DNA of 64,000 nt, from NCBI RefSeq assembly GCF_026646375.1, contig NZ_JAIPPU010000003.1, forward strand, positions 124,001 through 188,000, written 5' to 3'. Below are positions 16,799 to 25,753 of the stretch, one piece after another (position 1 is the first letter of the stretch; each line of letters starts with the position of its first letter). The position numbers and the translations under genes are program-made. Under the pieces are notes generated by a model. The model was not told where the DNA came from, made no database searches, and saw nothing but the letters and a program-made list of their open reading frames with translations. Source of the DNA: Acetobacterium wieringae (GTDB lineage: Bacteria; Bacillota; Clostridia; Eubacteriales; Eubacteriaceae).

Positions 16799-17410
16799 TT
16801 ATTTCTCCTTTCCGGCCAGCACAGATAGCCTTGCGGCGATTTTTGACAGTGGCAGCACTTCATCGGCCAGTTCCGCTTCGACAATGCGTTTTGGCATCCC
16901 GTAAACGGTACTGGTTGCTTCATCCTGAACAAGGCAGTAGACCTGCTTTTTTTGGTGCAGGTGCGTTAAGCCAGCCAGGCCATCGGCGCCCATCCCGGTT
17001 AAGATGACCACTACGATACGCTCGATAAAGAGATTCTCGGCTATCGACCACAGCAGCACATCGACAGCAGGGCGAACGCCATTAATCTGCGCTTCATCCG
17101 AAAGTGCCAGAACCCCTTTGCGCTTCGGGTTTAATTTCAGATGAGATCCGCCCGGAGCAATATAGACGTATCCCGCTTTTAAGCAATCTCCATCCCGGGC
17201 TTCTTTGACTTCCAGTTCACTCTTGCGGTTTAAGGCCTTGGCCAGAGCCGCAGTGAAGTGCTTCGGCATGTGCTGAACCACCACAATCGGAATTGTAAAA
17301 TCTTTTTGCAGTGTCCCAATTATCTGCTCGAGTGCCACCGGGCCTCCGGTGGACGCCGCCAAAATCAGGAGTTCCGGTGAAAAACCGGTTTTGGGTTTAT
17401 TTCTGTTCAT
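16799..17410 (-). CDS. cheB: CheB methylesterase, receiver-less
   Basis: A 203-residue stand-alone CheB catalytic domain. Ser20 (AASTGG), His47 (VVQHMP) and the Asp in ILTGMGADG form the triad that removes methyl groups or deamidates glutamine on MCPs. Canonical CheB has an N-terminal receiver regulated by CheA; that domain is absent here, with only 11 residues before the catalytic core. Its activity is therefore not directly controlled by CheA phosphorylation, or another receiver acts in trans. It lies 12 bases after the mcp stop. Confidence 0.9.
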   Translation of the reverse strand: MNRNKPKTGFSPELLILAASTGGPVALEQIIGTLQKDFTIPIVVVQHMPKHFTAALAKALNRKSELEVKEARDGDCLKAGYVYIAPGGSHLKLNPKRKGVLALSDEAQINGVRPAVDVLLWSIAENLFIERIVVVILTGMGADGLAGLTHLHQKKQVYCLVQDEATSTVYGMPKRIVEAELADEVLPLSKIAARLSVLAGKEK

Positions 17411-17422
17411 GGGTGCATCACG

Positions 17423-19801
17423 TTATAATTTAAACTGCGAAACGGATTCGCCCAGTTTCAGTGATAAATCAACTAGACGGCTGGCGGCAATCGAGGTTTT
17501 TGATGCCCCCTCGCTGATTTCATCCGAGGCTTTGTTAATCTCCTGGATGCTGTGGGAAATTTCGACTGCGCCCTTGACGGTTTCATCGGTGGCACGGCTT
17601 AACTGGGTCATACTGACCGACATCCGTTCGGTGTTCACTGCCGCATCATCAGCGGCACGTGCCAGCTCTGCGGTACTTTTGGCAATCTCGCTCACTGCCT
17701 GTCCGGATTCTTCGGCACCACGTTTGACTTCACCGGCTTTCTTATCAATTTCTCTGATTTCAAGAGTAATGGTATCCAGGCGTTGCGAAGCCCGGATCGC
17801 CGCTTCGGAAATCCCCTGGGTTGAGGCATTTTGTTCAGTGATTGCCGTGGCAATTAAGGTGGTGATCGTCGTCACTTCATCTACAACTGCATTGATGCGC
17901 GCCACGGCCAAAACCGCCTGCTCCATATTTTCCTGCATACCCTCGATCTGGTCAGCGATTTCGTCGGTGGCTTCTGATGTTTGCTTGGCGAGTTCTTTCA
18001 CCTCATTGGCAACCACGGCAAATCCCTTGCCCGCTTCACCGGCTCCGGCCGCCTCGATGGCTGCATTCAGGGCGAGCATATTAGTCTGGTCGGCGATGTC
18101 ATCGATGATTTTAACGATTTTATTGATTTTTTTGGACGACAGATTCAGGGTGCGAATGATCTCCTCAGTGTTTTTGGCCTCGTTGTCGGCCACCTGGGTT
18201 ACTTTAAGTGATTGCTCACAGCTCTTGTTAATTTCATTGACCGACAGATTCACTTCTTTGACAGCATCGACCACCGTATTGACTTCGGCGTTGACATTTT
18301 CCGCCGATGTGGACACCTCACGGATGCTTTGAAAAATCTGGCCCATCAGTGAAATAGTCTGATTCACGCTTAACGCTGTTTCTTCCGAGGCCGCCGCCAA
18401 ATTTCTGGTGGTGCTGCTGACTTCTTCGATGGCTGAAGCAATTTGATTGGTATTGTCTGCCGTTGTCAGAAGGGTAACATTGAATTGTGTCATGCTGGCC
18501 GAGATTTCTTCAACTGCTGCACTGACTACATTAATTTTTGCGCTGGTTTCTTCAGAGCCGACGGCAATGCTGCTGGCAACCCGATCCATCGCATCCGCCG
18601 AATCGTTTAATACTTCAGTTGCCTGAACGATCTCTTTTAATGAGCCACTAATTTTTTCTACCAGTTGATTAAAATCAAGACAGAGTTTGCCAATTTCATC
18701 ACTACTCTCAAACTCCCCGCGAACCGCAAGGTTTCCCTGTCCGGCCTCGCCCATCAATGCTGAGACGGTCTTAAGTGGCTTGGTAATGCGTCGCGATAGA
18801 ACCGATACGATGGCCACACTGGCGACAATGGCAAGGAAAAGCACAATCAGCACCATAATCTGCAGATCTTTAACCGGAGCTAATGCCTCAGCTTCATCGT
18901 CTTCGATAATCATACCCAGTTTGGTTGCGCCAATTTCGACGAAGGACGCTGTTCCCAATACTTGTTTGCCGCGATAGTTCTGATAAATCCCGGTGTACCT
19001 AAAATCATTGCTGTCACTGTCAAAATGCGAGTTGAGTTGATCCACCGCCGTCGTTGCGATGGTGGTTGTAAAGGCCTTTGCTTCGGTTTCTCCGCCGATA
19101 CTCGGGTTTGTATTGAGCAAGCCCGTCTTGTCAACCAGATAGATATTACCGGTTGCACCGATATCACTGATCCCTTCATTGAGTATTTCTTCAATGCTGT
19201 CCATTAAAATAAGCGAATTGACGGTACCTATAATGCTGCCATTCTGGGAGCTGTAAAAAGGTGCCGACAGGGTCACATAATATTTATTGATGATATCCGA
19301 ATATTGGATCGGGGTCACACTGCTCTGCCCCTGCATGGCCGCCTTGAAGTAATCCCGGGACGACAGGTTGGTTCCTTCCAGGGTCGCCTTCAGCTGACCC
19401 GATGCATAGATGCAGTTACCGGCTGTATCGGTCACATAGATACTTTCGATCTGATTGGCGGTCTGCTGGGCCGGTAGCCCGGCTTCAACCCGGGCATAAG
19501 TAGCATCCCATTGTTCCCCTTTGGCGCCGCCTGGTGGCGACTGGGTCAGGAGGTTTTCGACAATTGCCAGATTTGACAAAATATTGCTGGTATAAAAGGC
19601 TTTGTCGGAAAATTCCTGGATAAACCGGGTCTGGGTGACTTTGGAATAAAGGGCCATCTCTTCGAGTTTCATCTCGGTCAGACTGTTACGGGCCTGGTTG
19701 TAGGAAAGCCCGGCAATAATCGCAATCGGGATCAACCCGGTCAGGATAAAAAAGATGATTAACTTGCTCCGCATTTTTGCATTATCAAAAAATTTAAACA
19801 T
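17423..19801 (-). CDS. Methyl-accepting chemotaxis protein with extracellular Cache sensor
   Basis: A 792-residue receptor. TM1 is at about 14-32, an extracellular double-Cache-like domain at about 35-295 ([20 protein letters not shown] is typical), and TM2 at about 300-325. HAMP follows ([14 protein letters not shown]), then the signalling domain, whose tip is near residue 580 ([19 protein letters not shown]; many MCPs have EAARAGE here). The ATG at 19801 follows TGAGGAG; a GTG four codons earlier is possible but less well spaced. It starts eight bases inside cheW. As the only receptor gene in the operon, it is the likely input of this pathway. Its ligand is unknown; Cache domains bind small metabolites. 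Confidence 0.93.
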   Translation of the reverse strand: MFKFFDNAKMRSKLIIFFILTGLIPIAIIAGLSYNQARNSLTEMKLEEMALYSKVTQTRFIQEFSDKAFYTSNILSNLAIVENLLTQSPPGGAKGEQWDATYARVEAGLPAQQTANQIESIYVTDTAGNCIYASGQLKATLEGTNLSSRDYFKAAMQGQSSVTPIQYSDIINKYYVTLSAPFYSSQNGSIIGTVNSLILMDSIEEILNEGISDIGATGNIYLVDKTGLLNTNPSIGGETEAKAFTTTIATTAVDQLNSHFDSDSNDFRYTGIYQNYRGKQVLGTASFVEIGATKLGMIIEDDEAEALAPVKDLQIMVLIVLFLAIVASVAIVSVLSRRITKPLKTVSALMGEAGQGNLAVRGEFESSDEIGKLCLDFNQLVEKISGSLKEIVQATEVLNDSADAMDRVASSIAVGSEETSAKINVVSAAVEEISASMTQFNVTLLTTADNTNQIASAIEEVSSTTRNLAAASEETALSVNQTISLMGQIFQSIREVSTSAENVNAEVNTVVDAVKEVNLSVNEINKSCEQSLKVTQVADNEAKNTEEIIRTLNLSSKKINKIVKIIDDIADQTNMLALNAAIEAAGAGEAGKGFAVVANEVKELAKQTSEATDEIADQIEGMQENMEQAVLAVARINAVVDEVTTITTLIATAITEQNASTQGISEAAIRASQRLDTITLEIREIDKKAGEVKRGAEESGQAVSEIAKSTAELARAADDAAVNTERMSVSMTQLSRATDETVKGAVEISHSIQEINKASDEISEGASKTSIAASRLVDLSLKLGESVSQFKL

Positions 19802-20231
19802 TTGACTCCTCACTCACTTTTATTAATTTCTCTTTATCAACGATAATCAGCAGCTGCTGCGCCAGTTTGGCAATGCATTGAATGGTTTGGCCGTAGTGTT
19901 TTTCCAACTCTGGTGTGGGTTTTTCACAGATCATCGTATCAACGTCAATGACATCGGCAGCTTTTTCAACCAGTAAAGCCATGACATCAGGGTTACCCAC
20001 TTCTTTTTTAAGGACAATCGAGTGTTTTTTCTCCTCCGCTGCCGGAATTCCCATAATTGCCTCAAAATCCAGCAGACTGACGACCTGCCCTCGTAGATTC
20101 ATCACCCCGGCTACCGTTTTCGGGGCCAGTGGGATCGAGGTAATTTCGGGATTGCGGTTGATTTCTTTAACAAATCGCGTTTCGATACCATAAAGATTAT
20201 CTCCTGATTTAAAGCTCAGTACTTTTAGCAT
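19794..20231 (-). CDS. cheW: CheW coupling protein
   Basis: A 145-residue CheW-fold protein ([21 protein letters not shown] at the start, [12 protein letters not shown] near 47-58) that bridges the MCP and CheA. ATG start with AAGAGGTG upstream. It lies 12 bases after cheA and overlaps the mcp start. Confidence 0.93.
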   Translation of the reverse strand: MLKVLSFKSGDNLYGIETRFVKEINRNPEITSIPLAPKTVAGVMNLRGQVVSLLDFEAIMGIPAAEEKKHSIVLKKEVGNPDVMALLVEKAADVIDVDTMICEKPTPELEKHYGQTIQCIAKLAQQLLIIVDKEKLIKVSEESNV

Positions 20232-20243
20232 CTTTTCACCTCT

Positions 20244-23168
20244 TTAGGCCTTCCTGATGAGTTCGTCGAGGGTTCTAAGCAAACTTTCCCGATCCAGTTT
20301 ATATTCGTAGCGGTCAAACCCGCTGGCCAGGCCCTTCTCCCGATTCAACGCCCCAGTCAGGGCACTGATGGCCACCACCGGGATGCGATCATAGGCTGGC
20401 TGCTGCCTGATTCTTTGAAGCAGCTCGTACCCATTTAACAGCGGCATCGAAATATCGGTCAAGACCACATCGATCGGCTCATGCTTAAGAATCTCGAGGG
20501 CCTCCAGACCATTAGCTGCCAACGCTACCTGGTAACCGCCGCTTTCTAAGTAATTCTGCTCAACCTTTTGAAAAAACGGCGAATCTTCAACCAGCAGAAT
20601 TTTGCACCCGGTTACCTGGGGTGAAGCAATAAAGGTAAAGGCTTCCGGTTCAACCCGTTCCAACAGGGCGTAAATATTAATGATTAGGATCATTTTTTCG
20701 CGATAGACCGCCGCCCCAAAGATCCCGTCCATTTTCAGCTGACTGGCATCGATGACCGGCTCAAAGTTGACATTTTCGATGATTTCTTTTGCTAAAATTC
20801 CAATCGGCTGGGGCACCAGTTTGGGCGTGATCACATAATAGTCGTCGCAATCACTCGGGTTGCGGTTAAGCGCCAGGTAATCCTCCGGTCGGATGACACG
20901 CAGTGGCTGCCCACCCCGGGTGATGTAGGTGCGGTCGCCGATTTTTTCAATATCGGCTTTTTTAATTTTGTCAATGCGTTTGATCAGAGCAATATTGAGC
21001 GCCAGCGTTTCATTTCCGGATCCTTTAAACAACACAAAATCCTCGCGGTCATCCCCGGCTACCGCAGTCAAGCCCGGGTAGTCGGGGACGGTTTGAGACT
21101 TCATCTCGCTCTCATTTACCAGGGCCGTTTTTCGGGCTATTGCAGCAATGTCAAGAATCGGGGCAACTTTGCCGTCGCCCATGATCGTCAAACCGGAATA
21201 AATGCCGCACGCTTTAAGAACCGCCGGCAGCGGCTTAATCAGCGTCTCTTCGATACCTAGCAGCGCCTCAACCAGTAACCCGAATCGCTGCTGCCCAAAC
21301 TTGAGCACCACAATTTTGGAGTCGAGTAGAATCCGGTTTGCCGGAGGCGGCTGCCATAAGTCACTCAGGTAGACAACTGGCAGTAGCTCACTACGGAGCC
21401 GATAGAAATAGTTGCCATTGATCGCTTCGATTTTTTGATCCAGGGATTCTTTGTTGATCTTGATGGTCTCCTGGACATCAGCCTGGGGAATGACCATTTT
21501 TATTTTACTGGATGCCACCACCAACGACTGAATAATCGAGACCGTCAGTGGCATCATCAGTTTGATGCGGGTGCCCTGGCCAAGTTGGGTTTTTATTTCA
21601 ACACTGCCACCCATTTTTTCAAGATTGGTTCGAACCACATCCATGCCGATGCCACGGCCAGATACTTCACTTAAGTGGTCTGATGTTGAAAAACCCGGAT
21701 CGAAGAGGATGTTTAACACCTCTTTTTCGGACATCTGGTCGAGCTCTGTTTCGGTGTAGAGCTTTTTTTTCCGGGCGGTACGGGCGATTTTGGCCAAATC
21801 GATCCCGGCGCCGTCGTCACAAATTAAAATATTCACCACACTGCCTTCATAGCTGGCCGTAAGGCTGATGGTGGCAATTTCACTTTTGCCGTTCTGTTTG
21901 CGGATCGCCGCATTTTCGATGCCATGATCCGCAGCATTGCGCAGCAGATGCACCAGCGGATCGCTTAACCCTTCAAGAATCGACTTATCAAGTTCGACAT
22001 CGCCGCCTTCAATCTGCAGCGACAACTTCTTGTTGAGCTTTTTGGACAGATCTCTTATCAGGCGCGGGTAACGGTTAAACAGGCTTCCGATCGGCTGCAT
22101 TCGGGTTTGCATGATTTTTTCCTGAATGCTGCTGGTGAGCCGATCAATATTCTGTAGCACCTGAGGGAGCTCTGAAATCCGTTTCTTTTCGGGTTCCAGA
22201 AGAGTCAGCAGCCGGTTACGTCCCAATACCAGCTCGCTGGCCAGATTCATCAGATCATCCAACAGCCGGATATTAACCCGAAGGCTCTCTGATATTTCGC
22301 TGCTTTCCGGCGGGCACCGGTCGGAACGCTGTGACGCGCCAAGATCGGGCTCGCTACCCAAAAAGCGCAGCGGCTCGACCACCGGCGTGTCGGGATTCTC
22401 GGTCAGGACGGTGATACAGCTGGAGGACAGACCCAGCACCTTGAGTAGCAGGCTTTCTTCGAGAATACTTGAAGAAAGAATCCGGACAAGCTGATCATCA
22501 GCCGAATCTGCTGCGAGGTCATCCCAGCCAATTGGCTCACCTTCCGGGCTGGTGATCAAAATAACGTTGGCAACCGCCGTGAAATTATCAATAAACGCCG
22601 CCAGCCCGCCGCTGTTCTTAAGATACTGCTCGGTCAGGGGCAGATTGATGGCATAAATATAATGGCCGAATTTTCGGTAAGCGGCAATTTTTTCCTGTGT
22701 CTGCCAATCAAAATCAAACCAGTCGTCATACTTTGTGTTATCCGGAAACGCCTGTTCTGATACAGCAACCGGCTCAATTGCAGCCTGCTTTGAAATATCC
22801 GCCTCGGCGACGGTCAGTTTTTCCAGAAGATCGTCGATGGGATAGGTTTCGCTCTGTTTGACATCATTTACCAGAACCTTTAATCGGTCCTTGGCTTCCA
22901 GCAGCAGGTCAATCTCAACGTCGCCAAAAGGAATCTTTTTTCGATTAACGAAATCCAGAATGGTTTCCATCGAATGGGCGATGGCGACAATCCGGGTTAA
23001 ACCAAAAAAGCCAGCGGTGCCTTTGATGCTATGTACCGCCCGAAATGCATCGTTGATCTGGTCGGCACAGAGTTCGGCCGGATCCGTCAGCAATGCCTGT
23101 TCAAAATTCTCGAGATGATCCCGGGCTTCGTCAACAAATTCCTGAATAAAATCTTCGTTTTTAAGCAA
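20244..23168 (-). CDS. cheA: Hybrid chemotaxis histidine kinase CheA with two CheW-like domains and a C-terminal receiver
   Basis: A 974-residue kinase. The Hpt domain (1-105) has its phospho-acceptor His46 in AVHSIKGTAGFF. A divergent region (140-290) may be a P2-like response-regulator-binding domain. Then come a dimerisation helix pair (about 300-365), the ATPase domain (about 370-510; LLRNAADHG, CDDGAGID, GRGIGMDVV), a CheW-like domain (about 515-655), a second one (about 690-840) and a receiver (about 850-974; LLVEDSP, VLTDISMP). The fused receiver is typical of alternative (non-flagellar or Wsp/Frz-like) systems. The start is TTG at 23166-23168 behind AAAAGGAGG. First gene of the operon. 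Confidence 0.94.
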   Translation of the reverse strand: MLKNEDFIQEFVDEARDHLENFEQALLTDPAELCADQINDAFRAVHSIKGTAGFFGLTRIVAIAHSMETILDFVNRKKIPFGDVEIDLLLEAKDRLKVLVNDVKQSETYPIDDLLEKLTVAEADISKQAAIEPVAVSEQAFPDNTKYDDWFDFDWQTQEKIAAYRKFGHYIYAINLPLTEQYLKNSGGLAAFIDNFTAVANVILITSPEGEPIGWDDLAADSADDQLVRILSSSILEESLLLKVLGLSSSCITVLTENPDTPVVEPLRFLGSEPDLGASQRSDRCPPESSEISESLRVNIRLLDDLMNLASELVLGRNRLLTLLEPEKKRISELPQVLQNIDRLTSSIQEKIMQTRMQPIGSLFNRYPRLIRDLSKKLNKKLSLQIEGGDVELDKSILEGLSDPLVHLLRNAADHGIENAAIRKQNGKSEIATISLTASYEGSVVNILICDDGAGIDLAKIARTARKKKLYTETELDQMSEKEVLNILFDPGFSTSDHLSEVSGRGIGMDVVRTNLEKMGGSVEIKTQLGQGTRIKLMMPLTVSIIQSLVVASSKIKMVIPQADVQETIKINKESLDQKIEAINGNYFYRLRSELLPVVYLSDLWQPPPANRILLDSKIVVLKFGQQRFGLLVEALLGIEETLIKPLPAVLKACGIYSGLTIMGDGKVAPILDIAAIARKTALVNESEMKSQTVPDYPGLTAVAGDDREDFVLFKGSGNETLALNIALIKRIDKIKKADIEKIGDRTYITRGGQPLRVIRPEDYLALNRNPSDCDDYYVITPKLVPQPIGILAKEIIENVNFEPVIDASQLKMDGIFGAAVYREKMILIINIYALLERVEPEAFTFIASPQVTGCKILLVEDSPFFQKVEQNYLESGGYQVALAANGLEALEILKHEPIDVVLTDISMPLLNGYELLQRIRQQPAYDRIPVVAISALTGALNREKGLASGFDRYEYKLDRESLLRTLDELIRKA

Positions 23169-23282
23169 CGCTATCCCTCCTTTTCGCTCGTATTCGCCTG
23201 TTCGTGTTTCTTAAGGCCTGCGGTTATCTGACGTCGGTTATACATCGTGGTTTTTTTATACCACTCATTTTATCGCGCACGG

Positions 23283-23328
23283 AAAAACCCCAGGGAACCT
23301 GCTTCCAAAGATCAGCGTTCCGTGGGGT
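23283..23328 (-). terminator. Terminator after the GGDEF/HD-GYP gene at 23499
   Basis: Read on the minus strand, ACCCCACGGAAC pairs with GTTCCCTGGGGT with one mismatch and is followed by T5. Confidence 0.7.
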
Positions 23329-23410
23329 CAACCACTTTGATCATTATAACAAACTATCCGGCGTACGACAACGCACAACTCAATTTTTTACACCTTTTCG
23401 CCAAAAACAA

Positions 23411-23463
23411 TCAGAAGGCCACTCCAAAGATCGCTCCGGAAACAAAGGGGATCAACCAGATCA
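23411..23463 (-). pseudogene. 3' relic of an HsmA-like gene
   Basis: This strand encodes IWLIPFVSGAIFGVAF followed by a stop, identical to the C-terminus of the intact HsmA-like protein at 28443-28811. About 47 of 53 bases match the intact gene; similarity stops abruptly upstream. There is no start or ribosome binding site. It is the tail of a second copy. Confidence 0.8.
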
Positions 23464-23498
23464 CACATCATCATCCTGATATTCTAAAGAAACCTTTA

Positions 23499-25682
23499 TT
23501 ATTGAGCTGATGTTTTTTCGCCAATCACCCTATTGACAAAAACAGCGACGATTTCCGGGTCAAAATGGGTGCCGGCACATTGTTTAAGCTCGACGATCGC
23601 TTCTTTTTTTCGTAAGGGATCGTGATAGGTCCGTTTTTCAGTCATCGCATCATAGGCATCGCAGATCGCAATAATCCGAGCCATCAAGGGGATTTCTGGG
23701 CCAGTCAAGCCGTTCGGGTAACCGCTGCCATCATAACGTTCGTGATGGGAACTGACAATCTCGGCGATATCGCGATATTCCCGGGTTGTTGCCAGTATTT
23801 CTGCACTTTTAGATGGATGATGTTTCATTATTTCCCACTCCTGGGCATTGAGCTTACCGGGTTTATTGAGGATGGCTTCATCGACACCTATCTTTCCGAT
23901 ATCATGCAGGTATCCAGCGACGCGAACCTTATCAATCTGAGACTTATTCAATCCGAGTTTTTCAGCAGTTTTTTCACACAGCTTTCCAACCCGCTCGGAA
24001 TGTTTTTTCTCCCGTTCACTCTTAATAAACAGCGTCTGCATAATGACATTAATTGTTTTACTGCGGATGCTTTTCTGATTGTAGAACTTACGGTTATTCA
24101 TAAAGGTTTCGGCTTCATCAAAAATCTTATCTAACGGGTCCTGCGGTTTTTTTTGGATGCTATACCCCCAGGAAATATCAACCATTTGATACTTTTCGTG
24201 GTTGATAAAATCAGCGACCACATGATGATTGAGCGTCTCCAGATATTGTCTGATATCAGCTTCATCCCGGCCGGAGACGAGAATGGCAAAATCATCGCCG
24301 CACATCCGGGCGAGAATATCGCTGTCGCTGAGGCAGGCCGTAATTCGTTCGGTGATCGTAACTAAGAGCTGATCACCGGCCAGATGCCCATAGGTGCTGT
24401 TGAATTCATTAAAACCATCGATGTTTCCCCTCAGAATTGCGACCGGAAAATCGCCACGGAGGACTCTGCGGTTAAATTCCTTTTCAAAAAAACGGCGGTT
24501 ATAGCTGCCAGTCAGATAATCGTGGTAGGCCAAAAAAGCATTTTCTCTGGCGATTTCTTCTTTTTCCAGCAAATCGGCTTTGCTTTTTGTGATGTCATCG
24601 ATCAAGCAGAGATGCATCGTGTGTTGATAGGGTAGCCCCAGCAGCGGAGCCACCTTCATATTGGTCCAGACACTTGTTCCGTCCGGCCGGATGAACCGTT
24701 TTTCCATGGAATATCCGGGAATGACGCGCTTCGTGAACAAATCAAATTTTTCCAGATCTTCCTTAAGATCCTCCGGATGGGTAATTTCGATCCATGTCAG
24801 TTGCTCGAGATCCTGGCTGCTTCGGGCCAGAATTGTTTCAAACATTGGATTAATATTTACGCGCCCCAGTTCCGATTGTGATGAAAAGCTTTTATCGCTC
24901 ATGATTGCAATACCAACCGGGGTCTGATCAAAGACACTCCGGTAGAGGGCTTCATCCAATGCGATTTTAGTGACCAGTTTTTTGATGCTGCGATTCTGAA
25001 ACGAAATATACAGAATCGCTGACAATAGTATGATCATAAATAAAACAATAATCAGATCGGGGATCATTTTTTTTAAGAGGGCGGTATTCCACTCCTCGGC
25101 CGAATAATCAAGCCCGAAAACGGCTATGGTTTCGCCGGTGACAGGATCTTTTACCGGCACCAGGGCACTGATCCAGTTGCCCCATCGATCACCGGTCGGC
25201 TCGGTAAGAACGGTTTTACCGCCAGTAAAGACCTCCCACAAAACCGCATCCGCTTCATCATAGACCTGCCCTGGAGGCGAGTAATCTGGCGAGTCGGGTT
25301 CTTCCGAATCGAGAAGAAAGATAATCTGGCCATCCTTTTCCTGCATCAGGTAGGCAAAATGAAACGGATTGGTGGCTGCCACCAAACGGACAAAGCTGGC
25401 CTTGGTCATGATGTATTCGGGAAGCGAAAGATCAGTGGTCGCTCCAGTCAGTTTGGCAATATGTTCGGTGTGCAACAAAGCTTCCACCGATTCGGCGAGT
25501 TGGATGGCTTCATTTTTCGCCATTTCCTGGTAGCGGTGCCATTGAAACCACAAAAACAAACCACTCAGACCGATCACACAGAGCGTGAGCAGTGCGACTC
25601 CCCAAATTTTTTGTTTTTGGTTTATGTTAACGGTAAACTGCTGATTATCGTTACCCAGTTCTCTCTGATTTTTAGTTTTCAC
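23499..25682 (-). CDS. Membrane sensor with PAS, degenerate GGDEF and HD-GYP domains
   Basis: A 727-residue protein with a TM at about 28-48, an extracellular sensor (about 50-205), a second TM (about 207-227), a PAS domain (about 245-370), a GGDEF-type domain (about 385-545) and HD-GYP (about 550-725). The cyclase signature reads CGDDF near residue 461 instead of GGDEF, so diguanylate cyclase activity is doubtful. The HD-GYP motifs are intact (LHDIGK near 590, HHERYDGSGYPNG), so it is best read as a cyclic-di-GMP phosphodiesterase. Start GTG at 25682 with AAGGGAACGG upstream. It lies 71 bases after the related gene at 25754. Confidence 0.9.
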   Translation of the reverse strand: MKTKNQRELGNDNQQFTVNINQKQKIWGVALLTLCVIGLSGLFLWFQWHRYQEMAKNEAIQLAESVEALLHTEHIAKLTGATTDLSLPEYIMTKASFVRLVAATNPFHFAYLMQEKDGQIIFLLDSEEPDSPDYSPPGQVYDEADAVLWEVFTGGKTVLTEPTGDRWGNWISALVPVKDPVTGETIAVFGLDYSAEEWNTALLKKMIPDLIIVLFMIILLSAILYISFQNRSIKKLVTKIALDEALYRSVFDQTPVGIAIMSDKSFSSQSELGRVNINPMFETILARSSQDLEQLTWIEITHPEDLKEDLEKFDLFTKRVIPGYSMEKRFIRPDGTSVWTNMKVAPLLGLPYQHTMHLCLIDDITKSKADLLEKEEIARENAFLAYHDYLTGSYNRRFFEKEFNRRVLRGDFPVAILRGNIDGFNEFNSTYGHLAGDQLLVTITERITACLSDSDILARMCGDDFAILVSGRDEADIRQYLETLNHHVVADFINHEKYQMVDISWGYSIQKKPQDPLDKIFDEAETFMNNRKFYNQKSIRSKTINVIMQTLFIKSEREKKHSERVGKLCEKTAEKLGLNKSQIDKVRVAGYLHDIGKIGVDEAILNKPGKLNAQEWEIMKHHPSKSAEILATTREYRDIAEIVSSHHERYDGSGYPNGLTGPEIPLMARIIAICDAYDAMTEKRTYHDPLRKKEAIVELKQCAGTHFDPEIVAVFVNRVIGEKTSAQ

Positions 25683-25753
25683 GATGATTCCGTTCCCTTC
25701 TGATGTTTAGCCAATCGCCAAATCGTCGGTAGTTCCGCTATTTATTAAAAAAA

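Noticed and set aside
17349-18332. A 327-codon open frame opposite the MCP gene
   Set aside because: Low-complexity Ser/Ala/Thr composition typical of an antisense reading of an MCP signalling helix; no start signal.
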